Below are positions 52,905-60,909 of a stretch of 64,000 nt of DNA, one piece after another. This DNA comes from Planctomycetaceae bacterium (lineage in GTDB: Bacteria; Planctomycetota; Phycisphaerae; SM23-33). The stretch's first letter is position 1. Each line of letters begins with the position of its first letter. A model generated the notes under the pieces. That model was not told where the DNA came from. It saw nothing but the letters and a program-made list of their open reading frames with translations, and made no database searches. The position numbers were made by a program, and so were the translations under genes. The DNA lies in NCBI GenBank assembly GCA_039680605.1, contig JBDKTA010000063.1:61423-125422 (forward strand), given 5' to 3'.

Positions 52905-52942
52905 CGTCCTCGTCGTCGTTCTCGTCCTCGTCGTCGGTTGTT
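52905..52942. repeat. TCGTCCTCGTCGTCG low-complexity repeat, copy 1
   Basis: A 3-nt-periodic (TCG/TCC) tract of ~35 nt sits in the 277-nt gap between cysE and hemB. A nearly identical tract, in the opposite orientation, occurs at 60782-60824, including the flanking CAACCG/CGGTTG. The rest of the gap (52705-52904) shows only GGAGCAAGCTCC and similar short stems. Confidence 0.8.
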
Positions 52943-52966
52943 TCTTTGTTTTCCCCTCCCCCGCGT

Positions 52967-52972
52967 TATACT
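52967..52972 (+). promoter_or_regulatory. -10 element immediately upstream of hemB
   Basis: TATACT at 52967-52972 lies only ~10 nt before the hemB ATG (52982) and there is no Shine-Dalgarno-like sequence in between, so the transcript may be leaderless. The -35 region is poor (TTGTTT with 15-nt spacing). Low-confidence prediction. Confidence 0.35.
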
Positions 52973-52981
52973 TGATCAACA

Positions 52982-53956
52982 ATGAAAGGCTTCCCTACAA
53001 GACGTCTGCGCCGCCTGCGAGGCAGCGCGACGCTTCGCGACATGCTCGCGGAAGTGCGCGTGCATCGCAGCGATCTGATCGCCCCGCTGTTCGTGCGCCA
53101 AGGCGAGGGCGTGCGAAATCCCATCGCCGCCATGCCGGGACAGTTCCAGTTCTCCGTCGACACCGCACTGGAAACCGCCCGCCGCTGGGCCGGCCTGGGC
53201 CTCCCTGCCGTGCTGCTGTTTGGCCTGCCCGCCGGCAAGGACGAGATTGGTTCTGCCGCCTGGGACGCCGGCGAATCGGTGCAGCGGCTGATCGCTCAGA
53301 TCAAGGCCGCCCTGCCGCGGATGCTCGTGATCACCGACGTGTGCCTGTGCGAGTACACCGCGCACGGCCATTGCGGGCCTCTCGATGCCCGCGGCGGCGT
53401 CGATAACGACAAGGCCCTGGAGCTGCTGGCCCGGACCGCTCTTTCGCACGCCCGCGCCGGGGCCGATATCGTCGCCCCCTCAGCCATGATGGACGGCCAG
53501 GTGCATGCCATCCGCCAGGTGCTCGACGCCGAAGGATTCGCCGGCACCGCCATCATGGCCTACGCCGTCAAGTTCGCATCGAGCCTGTACGGCCCCTTCC
53601 GCGAGGCGGCCGGCAGCACCCCCGCCGCCGGCGACCGCCGCGGATACCAGATGGACTACCGCAGCCCCCGCCAGGCGCCGCTGGAAGCCGCGCTGGACGC
53701 CGACGAGGGCGCCGACATCCTCATGGTCAAGCCCGCCGCCACGTACCTCGATATCATCGCCGACCTGCGACGCCGGTTCGATCTGCCCGTCGCCGCGTAT
53801 CACGTCAGCGGCGAGTACGCCCAGATCAAAGCCGCAGCGGCCGCCGGATGGCTCGACGAAAAGGCCGCCGCCCTCGAAGTCACCTCAGCGATCAAGCGAG
53901 CCGGCGCTGACCTGATCATCACGTACTTCGCCGAGCAACTCGCCGCGTGGCTGTGA
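52982..53956 (+). CDS. hemB: Delta-aminolevulinic acid dehydratase (porphobilinogen synthase)
   Basis: A 324-residue enzyme condensing two 5-aminolevulinate molecules in tetrapyrrole synthesis. Active-site features are the zinc cysteines in DVCLCEYTAHGHCG, the first lysine region AYAVKFASSLYGPFRE, DRRGYQMDYR and the Schiff-base lysine in DILMVKPA. It is therefore the zinc-dependent type. No other heme genes are nearby. The convergent histidine kinase gene ends 11 nt away. Full length. Confidence 0.97.
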   Translation: MKGFPTRRLRRLRGSATLRDMLAEVRVHRSDLIAPLFVRQGEGVRNPIAAMPGQFQFSVDTALETARRWAGLGLPAVLLFGLPAGKDEIGSAAWDAGESVQRLIAQIKAALPRMLVITDVCLCEYTAHGHCGPLDARGGVDNDKALELLARTALSHARAGADIVAPSAMMDGQVHAIRQVLDAEGFAGTAIMAYAVKFASSLYGPFREAAGSTPAAGDRRGYQMDYRSPRQAPLEAALDADEGADILMVKPAATYLDIIADLRRRFDLPVAAYHVSGEYAQIKAAAAAGWLDEKAAALEVTSAIKRAGADLIITYFAEQLAAWL

Positions 53957-53966
53957 AGGCGCGGTT

Positions 53967-55895
53967 TCACCGGCTCAGGATGTCTTTGACGGTCTGGGCC
54001 AGTTCGGCGGCCCCGAAGGGTTTGTTCAGCATGTCGATGTTCTCGCCGACGAGGCCGCGGTCGGTCAGCGCCTTTCCGGCGTGTCCGGAGATAAACATCA
54101 CGGCGATGCCGGGGCGGCGGTCCTGGAAATATCGCGCCACGTGCGGGCCGTCGCCCTGGGGCATGACGACGTCGGTGATCAGCAGGTCGATGGGCCCGGC
54201 ATGACGGTCGCATAACTGCGACGCTTCGCGGGCCGAGCCCGCCGCATACACGACATAGCCGCACTCGCGCAGCGTTTCGGTCATCCACTGGCGAACGCCC
54301 GCTTCATCCTCAACCAGCACGATGGTACCGGCGCCTCGGGGCAGGCCGGCGGCGGGCGGCTGGGGCGCCGGCTGCGCCGCCTCCTCGCGCAGCGGCAGAA
54401 AGAGGTTGAACGTCGTGCCGCACCCGGGGCGGCTGGCGACGCGGATGGCCCCGCCGCTTTGGCGGACGAACCCATGCACCATCGCCAGCCCCAGCCCCGT
54501 CCCCTCGCCCGTCGGCTTGGTCGTGAAGAACGGCTCGAACAGATGCGACAGGCTCGACTCCTCCATTCCGCATCCGGTATCGCTGACGGAGATCCTGACG
54601 TACGGACCGGCCGGGCAGTCGAACCCCGGCGCGGCCAGCGGTTCGTCGATCTCCACGCGCTGGACCTCAAGGATCAGCCGCCCGCCGTTGGGCATCGCGT
54701 CGCGGGCGTTGAGAATCAGGTTCATCATCGCCTGCTGCAGTTGCCCCGCGTCAACCTCCGCCACGCACGGCGACTCTGACGACACGTGCGAGTACACCAC
54801 GTCATTGCTCAGCAGGCGCACCAGCGACCGCGAGATGTCCCGCAGCAGCACGTTGATGTCCAGCACCTGTGGCCGCAAGATCTGCTGACGGCTGAACGCC
54901 AGCAGTTGCTGCGCCACGTCGGCCGACCGGTTCGCGGCGGCGATGATCTCCTCAACATACTCGACGGCCTGCTCCTGGACCAGTTCGCGCCGGGTGAGCA
55001 TCTCGGCGTATCCTTTGATGATCGTCAGTTGGTTGCGGAAGTCATGCGCAACGCCGCCCGCCAGCCGCCCGACGGCCTCGAGCTTCTGGCTCTGGCGCAA
55101 CTGGTCTTCGGCCTGCCGGCGGCGCGTGATGTCGCGGGCGATGCCGGCCGTCCCGATCACCGCCCCGTGCTCATCGTGGACGGGGCTTTTGATCGTCTCG
55201 AAATACCGCACTTTGCCCTGGTCGTCCTGGAGAACGCGCTCGGTGTTGAGCGGCCGACCCGTGCGAAGGACCTGCTCGTCCTCGACCCGTATCCGCTCCT
55301 GGACATGAGACGGCAGAGTGCCCTCGCCGGTGGTGCCGATGGCGTCGCAGGCCTCGATGCCGAAGAACTTGCGCCAGGCCGCATTGACCGCCAGAAAGCG
55401 CCCGTGAGTATCTTTCAGCCACGCCGGGTCCGGGATCGTGTTCAGGATCGCCCGCGCGTGGGCCTGGCTCTCCCATAACGCCGCTTCGATCCGCTTGCGG
55501 TCGGTGATCTCCGTCACCAGAACGCCCACTGCCCAGACCGCCCCGTCCGCCCGAGAGATCGGATAGAAGCTCTGGATCCAGTATCGCCCGCTCCGCCCGC
55601 CGGCGAGGCTTTCGGAAATCTCGATATTAGAAATGGATCGCCCGTCGCCCAGGACGCCACGCAGGTGCGGCTCGATAGCCGCCACTGCCCACGGAATGAT
55701 TTCGTAAATGGTCCGCCCGACGGTATCTGCAGCGGAGATGCAATTCATCGCCGCCAGCGTACTGTTGATGTACAGATACCGCATGTCCGAATCGAGAAAG
55801 GCTATCCCGGTCGGGGCCTCGTCGAGCATGCCCAGCACATCCAGAGACTGCCGGAGCTGATGATTGAGCGACTGCAATCCGTCCTCAGGCGTCAT
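53967..55895 (-). CDS. Soluble PAS-PAS hybrid histidine kinase with C-terminal receiver
   Basis: A 642-residue protein; AAGGAG 7 nt upstream supports the ATG at 55895. Two PAS domains with PAC motifs (~20-145 and ~150-270: RADGAVWAVGVLVTEITDRK, HGAVIGTAGIARDITRRR). HisKA with GGVAHDFRNQLTIIKGYAE, HATPase with NLILNARDAMPNGG, DTGCGMEE and GEGTGLGLAMV. Receiver (~520-640) with LLITDVVMPQGDG and KPFG. No transmembrane segment, so it senses a cytoplasmic signal. The reversed kinase/receiver order is typical of NtrB-like hybrid kinases. Output partner unknown. Confidence 0.95.
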   Translation of the reverse strand: MTPEDGLQSLNHQLRQSLDVLGMLDEAPTGIAFLDSDMRYLYINSTLAAMNCISAADTVGRTIYEIIPWAVAAIEPHLRGVLGDGRSISNIEISESLAGGRSGRYWIQSFYPISRADGAVWAVGVLVTEITDRKRIEAALWESQAHARAILNTIPDPAWLKDTHGRFLAVNAAWRKFFGIEACDAIGTTGEGTLPSHVQERIRVEDEQVLRTGRPLNTERVLQDDQGKVRYFETIKSPVHDEHGAVIGTAGIARDITRRRQAEDQLRQSQKLEAVGRLAGGVAHDFRNQLTIIKGYAEMLTRRELVQEQAVEYVEEIIAAANRSADVAQQLLAFSRQQILRPQVLDINVLLRDISRSLVRLLSNDVVYSHVSSESPCVAEVDAGQLQQAMMNLILNARDAMPNGGRLILEVQRVEIDEPLAAPGFDCPAGPYVRISVSDTGCGMEESSLSHLFEPFFTTKPTGEGTGLGLAMVHGFVRQSGGAIRVASRPGCGTTFNLFLPLREEAAQPAPQPPAAGLPRGAGTIVLVEDEAGVRQWMTETLRECGYVVYAAGSAREASQLCDRHAGPIDLLITDVVMPQGDGPHVARYFQDRRPGIAVMFISGHAGKALTDRGLVGENIDMLNKPFGAAELAQTVKDILSR

Positions 55896-56313
55896 GGCAA
55901 GCTCCTTCGGAAAGCAAAGGGGAATGAAAACCAGCCGCCAAAGCAGCACTCACGATTCAAGTCCACATGCGACCGGTCTAGACTCATGGGCTATGGCGAT
56001 CCGTAACTAAAGGCCAACCATAGAAGAGCTGTTTACCACAAGCACATGGTAACGCCGGCGAATGGGCATGGCAATCAAACTGCCCGCCCAGAGCGGAATT
56101 ATTTCTCGTTAGGCCGTCGAGTTGCCGGTTTCGAGCCCCCAGAGAGCCCCAAACTCGCCCCTCAGTACACCGGAAGCACCGATGCGCGGCCATTGAAACA
56201 GAACCATCAGTAATTGCGGTACGTCTTATCCTGCCTTCGCGTTCCCTTACTCTCTTCGCCAACCTGTCGTCGCGGCCACTATTCACAAGTGCTTTATGAC
56301 ACAGGCGTTGTAG
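55896..56313. other. Long intergenic stretch without recognised gene
   Basis: About 420 nt upstream of the PAS kinase gene. It contains a GGCATGGCAATC... imperfect palindrome near 56070-56092 and GTAGAAGCTTCTAC (56310-56323, a perfect 14-nt palindrome). No open frame with coding character, RNA gene or clear promoter was recognised. Confidence 0.5.
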
Positions 56314-56581
56314 AAGCTTCTACCTATACTCATTATCCCGCACCACCTTTACGATCTCTTCTACGGCCTCTCGGTACACCTCGGTGCCACCGACGCCCGC
56401 GAGCACACCGAACTGCTCGTCATCCCCAACGACCCGGTAGACCTGGCCCGCTTCATCGAAACCCACCTCCGCCAAGCCACCCCCGCCACCCCCCGGCGCC
56501 CTCCTCCTCCACGGCCGAGCCCGCTGGGGCAACGCATGGTTCACATCCGTCCTGGCAATGCTGCGAGCGGCGACTTCATAG
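56314..56581 (+). pseudogene. Frameshifted, N-terminally truncated gene remnant, unknown
   Basis: After a TAG at 56311-56313 the frame is open with coding-like composition (PHHLYDLFYGLSVHLGATDA, HTELLVIPNDPVDLARFIET), but it has no start codon. Near the C6 run at ~56488-56493 the coding pattern moves to another frame, giving GALLLHGRARWGNAWFTSVL and MLRAATS before a TAG (56579-56581). Read together, the two halves make a smooth ~85-residue peptide, so an indel in the C-run or true decay is likely. Codon use matches the GC-rich host. Family not recognised. Confidence 0.5.
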
Positions 56582-56749
56582 GATGCCCGAATCCAGATTT
56601 CCGCCCCAACATCCAGAAGAGGCCAGACGAGCAGCCAGACCCCTTAGAGTGCGGCGGCAGCGACGCCGCCTTGGATCGATCAAGCACGACAGACACGGCA
56701 GCGGGACGTACGAAATTGTGCCTGACTGCCTTTCCCTTCGGGCAGAGGA
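56582..56749. other. Spacer upstream of the HsdR_N-like gene
   Basis: The stretch contains GAGTGCGGCGGCAGCGACGC (56647-56666), similar to common GC-rich dispersed repeats. Otherwise nothing is recognised. It separates the host-like remnant from the AT-richer gene pair. Confidence 0.45.
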
Positions 56750-56779
56750 TTGACGTTTCTCCCCATGTGGCGATAGAAT
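56750..56779 (+). promoter_or_regulatory. Sigma70-like promoter of the HsdR_N/DUF3800 pair
   Basis: TTGACG (56750-56755) and TAGAAT (56774-56779) are spaced by 18 nt. The ATG of the first gene follows at 56838 with AAAGGA 8 nt before it. Near-consensus elements and position support a promoter for both genes. Confidence 0.55.
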
Positions 56780-56837
56780 CGAGTCTAGTCGCGTTGCGAC
56801 ACTTTGTTTATTTTTTGGGGCAAGAAAGGATCGCGTC

Positions 56838-57707
56838 ATGGCACTGGATAAGGCAACACTTCAGAAGCTGAAGCGGTATGCGCAGGTATTCAAAGACGCT
56901 GCTGACCGAGGAGCCAACGAATCTGACACGGTAATGTACTTGGTCAAGTTCTTTGAAGATGTGCTGAACTACGACAGCCTCGCCGGCGAAATCTCCAAAG
57001 AAGTCTCCATAAAGGATCGCTATTGCGATTTCGGCATCAAACTCAATGGCTCAATGGCCTTCCTTGTCGAAGCTAAGGCCGCAGGCATCCAGACACTGCG
57101 AGAGAAGAACATCGAGCAGGCAGAGAATTACGCTTCCCGCTGCGGTATCCGCTGGGTGCTCCTGACAAACGGAATCCAGTGGCAACTCTACCACCTGACG
57201 TTCAACGAAGGGGAAGGGATCGTTCACGACCTCGCGTTCGAGGTCAATCTGCCTGACGTTGATCTGAGGCCCGACGTAGTTTGGGCCTCCCTTGAGATGC
57301 TCACTAAAGACAGCGTCTCTGTCGACGTGCTGTCAAACTTCTGGAACCAGAAGAAAGCCCTCGCCCCCGCATCGCTGGTCCGGGTTCTTTTCAGCGAGCC
57401 GGTACTGAGCATCATCCGCCGTGAACTGAACCGCAATGCCGAAGCCAGGCTGGAAATGACCGATGTCTTTGCTGGCGTGAAGGAAGTACTAAGCCGAGAT
57501 GCTCTCCTCTCGGCTGGCGACATCGCGCTGACAAAGAAGCGCAAGAAACGCCGCAAGGTCAGGAAGGTCGACACTGCTACAGGGCAGGCGGTAGAGGTTG
57601 AGGTGGAAGAAGAGATCGATTCAGAAGCTTCCGATACGCCATCCGATATTGAACCTCAGCCACAACCTGGGCAAACACCAACGGCGCCTCCGGCGGCGGC
57701 TGTATAG
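56838..57707 (+). CDS. HsdR_N-type nuclease-domain protein
   Basis: A 289-residue protein. Residues ~1-190 match the type I restriction enzyme R-subunit N-terminal domain: helices, then a PD-(D/E)xK-like core visible as CDFGIKLNG...AFLVEAKAAG (D, then E-x-K), then RWVLLTNGIQWQLYHL. There is no helicase domain, so it is a stand-alone nuclease-type domain. The C-terminal ~75 residues are charged and then Pro/Thr-rich (KKRKKRRKVRKV, then EVEVEEE). Composition is less GC-rich than the neighbours. It is followed 29 nt later by a DUF3800 gene. Could be a defence or mobile-element accessory. Confidence 0.85.
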   Translation: MALDKATLQKLKRYAQVFKDAADRGANESDTVMYLVKFFEDVLNYDSLAGEISKEVSIKDRYCDFGIKLNGSMAFLVEAKAAGIQTLREKNIEQAENYASRCGIRWVLLTNGIQWQLYHLTFNEGEGIVHDLAFEVNLPDVDLRPDVVWASLEMLTKDSVSVDVLSNFWNQKKALAPASLVRVLFSEPVLSIIRRELNRNAEARLEMTDVFAGVKEVLSRDALLSAGDIALTKKRKKRRKVRKVDTATGQAVEVEVEEEIDSEASDTPSDIEPQPQPGQTPTAPPAAAV

Positions 57708-57736
57708 CGACCCTGATTCTTTGTGGGGCGACATAT

Positions 57737-58582
57737 ATGCATTTTTACTATCTTGACGAGGCTGGGAGCACCGGGACAGACTTGGCAAATACGCAGCAGC
57801 CTGTCTTTGTTCTTGGCGGGCTGAGCGTTCGTGACGAAGGCTGGAACGTTACGCAAGAGGCGCTTGACGAAGTTCTTACGGCGTATTTCCAGGGGCGCAA
57901 GCCCGACGGGTTTGAATTGCACGCGGAGCAGTTGCTTTCGCCCGAGGGGCAGGGCCCGTTTCTTGGCCATGATCGTGCTCGCCGCAATGAATTGGCCTTG
58001 AACATATTGGCTTTGCTGACGGATCGACACCACGATGTGCATCTCTTTGCAATAGACAAAGCCAAACTTGCTGCCATCGCGGCAGTCCCGGACGGATGTG
58101 AACCTGCTCCGTATACTATCGCCTATGACTATATGATTACGTACATCAATTGGTATGTGAAGGCAAAGCTGGGGATTAGTGCCAGAGGCATGTTAATCAT
58201 CGACACCATAGATGAATTCAGGAACGCGATTGAAAGAATCAGTGTTGCCCGACGCTTTGAGGGGACAATTGCACATCGTATCAAGTGGATAGTGGAGTTC
58301 AGTTACCCTGTCGATTCTCGCAAGAACCCTATGATACAGATGTCTGATCTTATTGTTTTTACTGCCAAGAAGTTCCTCGAAGTGCAAGGAGGCTATAGGG
58401 ACGGGTACCCACAAGAGGCCAAGAGGTTTTATGCCGAGTGTTATGGCCTGATCGATTCGAGAATCAAACACAAAACAATCGTTCCACGCAACGGTCGAGG
58501 TTCAGAGGTGGTGAACTCATTCCTTCAAACGATACGGGCCGAGCCAGGCGCGCAGTGGAGACGTGAGTACGGGTTGTCCTAG
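57737..58582 (+). CDS. DUF3800 domain protein
   Basis: A 281-residue protein of the DUF3800 family, a predicted RNase H-like fold. Acidic and polar residues expected at the active site are visible as YYLDEAGSTG at the N-terminus, FELHAEQL, LIIDTIDE and PMIQMSDLIVFTAKK. The gene is clearly less GC-rich than the window average and its codons differ (for example ATA, AGA and TTA are used), which suggests horizontal acquisition. It lies directly after the HsdR_N-type gene on the same strand. DUF3800 genes are often found near defence or mobile genes; the true activity is unknown. Confidence 0.9.
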   Translation: MHFYYLDEAGSTGTDLANTQQPVFVLGGLSVRDEGWNVTQEALDEVLTAYFQGRKPDGFELHAEQLLSPEGQGPFLGHDRARRNELALNILALLTDRHHDVHLFAIDKAKLAAIAAVPDGCEPAPYTIAYDYMITYINWYVKAKLGISARGMLIIDTIDEFRNAIERISVARRFEGTIAHRIKWIVEFSYPVDSRKNPMIQMSDLIVFTAKKFLEVQGGYRDGYPQEAKRFYAECYGLIDSRIKHKTIVPRNGRGSEVVNSFLQTIRAEPGAQWRREYGLS

Positions 58583-58878
58583 GAAACAGAAGACTGGGAT
58601 AGAAAGATAAGGGGGTGTTGTACTCTTAAACACGCACACTTCTCTTTTCGTGCGATCTCTGCTCTGAAAATAAACCCGTAAACAAGATCACGGGGATAAA
58701 CATAGCCGCTGTAATGACAAAGGCTTAACTTTTCATCGTTTTAGGTGAACCGAAGGTTCATGTTCGACTGCGGCAAGTTGTTTACGGCCGATGGGGATCG
58801 TGGCTGTCGGGCTTTGCCCTCCCGCCACGGCACCCGTTTGGGATTGCCGATCACTGATTACCGATTACTGTTTACTGA
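58583..58878. other. AT-rich intergenic region with dispersed repeats
   Basis: The first ~160 nt are AT-rich with no gene seen. At 58787-58838 is GATCGTGGCTGTCGGGC followed by a CCCGCCACGGCACCC arm, the reverse-oriented relative of 33045-33140. At 58848-58890 overlapping GATTACCGATTACTG words form a short repeat that runs into the 3' end of the synthetase gene. Confidence 0.6.
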
Positions 58879-60666
58879 TTACCGATTCCGGATTATTGCT
58901 TTCGGCCGGAACAATGAGCGGCGGAGGCGTTCGAGTAACGCCAAGAGGCCCAGGCGGCGGTAGGTTCTTCGGTATCGGCGGCGGGGGCGGACTTTCATGC
59001 CGCCGCGCCAGCCGGCCCACTCGCGCTGGCGCAGTTCGCGGCGTTTGATCTTGCCGCTGATGGTCTTGGGCAGCTCTTTGACGAACTCGATCGCTCGCGG
59101 GTACTTGTACGGCGCAGTGATGCTCCGCACGTGCTGCTGCAGCTCCCCCACCAGCGCGGCTGAGGGTTCGTAACCGTCCGCCAGCACCACAAAGGCCTTG
59201 ACGATCTCGCCGCGCAGGGCGTTGGGGCTGGCGACGACGGCCGATTCCTTCACGGCTGCGTGCTCGATCAGCGCGCTTTCGATCTCGAAAGGCCCGATGC
59301 GGTATCCGGAGGTGATGATCACGTCGTCGGCGCGCGAGACGAACCAGAAGTACCCGTCGCTGTCGCGGTAGGCGCGGTCGCCGGTGAGGTAGAAGTCGCC
59401 GCGGAAAGCGGCGGCTGTCGACTCTTCGTCGTTGAGGTACCCTGCGAAGAAGCCCACCGGGCGGTTGGGCTTGATGCGGATGGCGATGTGCCCTTCGTTG
59501 CCGTCGCTCAGCGGGCGGATGTCGTCGTCGACGATCAGCACGTCGAAGCCGGGCACGGGCTTGCCCATCGAGCCGGGCTTGACGGGAAAACACCGGTAAT
59601 TCGCCAGCACGTTGACGGTCTCGGTCTGGCCGTAGCCGTCGTGGATGTCAAGCCCCGTGGCGCCCCGCCAGATGCGGATGACCTCGCCGTTGAGCGGCTC
59701 GCCGGCGCTGGTGCAGTGCCGCAGCGACGACAGGTCGTAGTTGTCCAGATTGTCCCGCACGAGAATGCGATAGACCGTCGGCGGCGCGCAGAAACTGGTG
59801 ATGCCCAGGCGGCCGATCATCGTCAGCGTCTTTTGCGGCTCGAACTTCGGGGCGGCCGAGACGAACACCGTCGCCCCCACCGTCCACTGACCGAAGAGGC
59901 AGCCCCAGACGGCTTTGCCCCAGCCGGTGTCGGTCATCGTCCAGTGCGTGTCGCTGGGCTGCAGGTCGTGCCACAGCTCGGCGGTCAGCCGATGCCCGAT
60001 GCCGTACGACGCCTGCGTGTGCAGCACCATCTTGGGATACGCCACCGTGCCGGAGGTGAAGTAGATCAGCATGTGGTCGTCGCTGCGGGTGCTCTGCCAG
60101 TTGTCGAACGTCTCGCCCTGGGCGGCCAGGGCGTCGGCGAAGTCGATCCAGCCCGGGCGAGGCGCCTCGGCGCCGACGACGATCTTGTGCGCCAGCGTCG
60201 GGCAGCGGGCGGCGATCTCGTCGACCACGCCGGCCAGCTCGGCCGAGCAGATCACGCCCACCGCGCCGGAGACTTCAAAGCGGTACAGCAAGTCCCGCGG
60301 GCGCGACTGCGTGGTCGTCGGGATGGGGATGACGCCCAGCTTGATCATCGCCAGCATGGCCACGTACCAGTCGGCCCGCCAGCCCATCAGCACCAGCACG
60401 CGCTGGCCCTTGACGATGCCCAGCGACCGCAGCAGATTGCAGCAGCGGTTGATCCGGGCGGACAACTGGCCGAAGGAGTGCGACTCGATGGCGCCCCAGT
60501 CGGCCGAGCCCACCAGCAAGGCCGTGCGCCCGGGCTCCTGGCGAGCCCACTTCTCGAACACGTCGACGGTGTAGTTGAACAGCTCAGGCACGTGCAGCGC
60601 ATAATCGCGCCGAGCGGTTTCATAGTCGCCAATGTTCGGCGGGGATGTACGAGACGAGCACGTCAT
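58879..60666 (-). CDS. AMP-binding acyl-CoA synthetase (ANL superfamily)
   Basis: A 595-residue enzyme that activates a carboxylate as acyl-AMP and then acyl-CoA. Visible are IYFTSGTVAYPKMV (phosphate loop), DGYGQTETVN, YLTGDRAYRDSDGYFWF, YRIGPFEIESAL and the C-terminal lysine LPKTISGKIKRREL. It resembles medium-chain acyl-CoA or acetoacetyl-CoA synthetase-like members. The phosphate loop lacks the usual Lys in TSGTxGxPK order (AYPK present). Start placed at 60666 because the frame further upstream runs through hairpin repeats. The C-terminus has a basic extension (RRRYRRTYRRLGLL). Confidence 0.92.
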   Translation of the reverse strand: MTCSSRTSPPNIGDYETARRDYALHVPELFNYTVDVFEKWARQEPGRTALLVGSADWGAIESHSFGQLSARINRCCNLLRSLGIVKGQRVLVLMGWRADWYVAMLAMIKLGVIPIPTTTQSRPRDLLYRFEVSGAVGVICSAELAGVVDEIAARCPTLAHKIVVGAEAPRPGWIDFADALAAQGETFDNWQSTRSDDHMLIYFTSGTVAYPKMVLHTQASYGIGHRLTAELWHDLQPSDTHWTMTDTGWGKAVWGCLFGQWTVGATVFVSAAPKFEPQKTLTMIGRLGITSFCAPPTVYRILVRDNLDNYDLSSLRHCTSAGEPLNGEVIRIWRGATGLDIHDGYGQTETVNVLANYRCFPVKPGSMGKPVPGFDVLIVDDDIRPLSDGNEGHIAIRIKPNRPVGFFAGYLNDEESTAAAFRGDFYLTGDRAYRDSDGYFWFVSRADDVIITSGYRIGPFEIESALIEHAAVKESAVVASPNALRGEIVKAFVVLADGYEPSAALVGELQQHVRSITAPYKYPRAIEFVKELPKTISGKIKRRELRQREWAGWRGGMKVRPRRRYRRTYRRLGLLALLERLRRSLFRPKAIIRNR

Positions 60667-60675
60667 TTTGCGTAG

Positions 60676-60774
60676 CACGGGCATCTTGCCCGTGAGTTCC
60701 ACGGGCATCTGTCCCGTAGGTCGGGGATTGCACGGGCGAGACGCCCGTGCCACGCATGGGCGAGACGCCCATGC
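60676..60774. repeat. Hairpin repeat cluster, variant copies
   Basis: Stem CACGGGCA with loop TCT (60676-60694), an imperfect ACGGGCA relative (60701-60717), stem GCACGGGCG with loop AGA (60730-60750) and stem GCATGGGCG with loop AGA (60754-60774). The order and orientation are the reverse of the 4105 and 62367 clusters. It lies between the GH29 gene and the AMP-binding synthetase gene. Confidence 0.92.
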
Positions 60775-60781
60775 CACAAAA

Positions 60782-60824
60782 CAGCAACCGACGACGAGGA
60801 CGAGGACGACGACGAGGACGAGAT
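60782..60824. repeat. CGACGACGAGGACGAGG low-complexity repeat, copy 2
   Basis: A trinucleotide-periodic tract, reverse complement of 52905-52942 with about one mismatch over ~35 nt and shared CAACCG flank. The tract lies next to a TTCACCGCGGAGG-type arm (60871-60903), so several repeat families cluster here. Confidence 0.8.
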
Positions 60825-60870
60825 TCAACTGCGGCCTCGTCGCCGTCCGATCCTGTTGTTTACCTCATTC

Positions 60871-60903
60871 TTCTCTGCGTTCTCTGCGACCTCCGCGGTG
60901 AAA
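60871..60903. repeat. Single arm of the TTCACCGCGGAG repeat family
   Basis: CTCTGCGTTCTCTGCGACC and CTCCGCGGTGAA form one arm, matching the right arm at 20629-20658. No inverted partner lies close by. It is adjacent to the stop of the GH29 gene (60910). Confidence 0.8.
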
Positions 60904-60909
60904 CTGAAA

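Noticed and set aside
58879..60828. Longer N-terminus of the AMP-binding synthetase (start at 60828)
   Set aside because: The extra 54 residues would be translated from the hairpin and trinucleotide repeats; homologues begin near the residues encoded from 60666.
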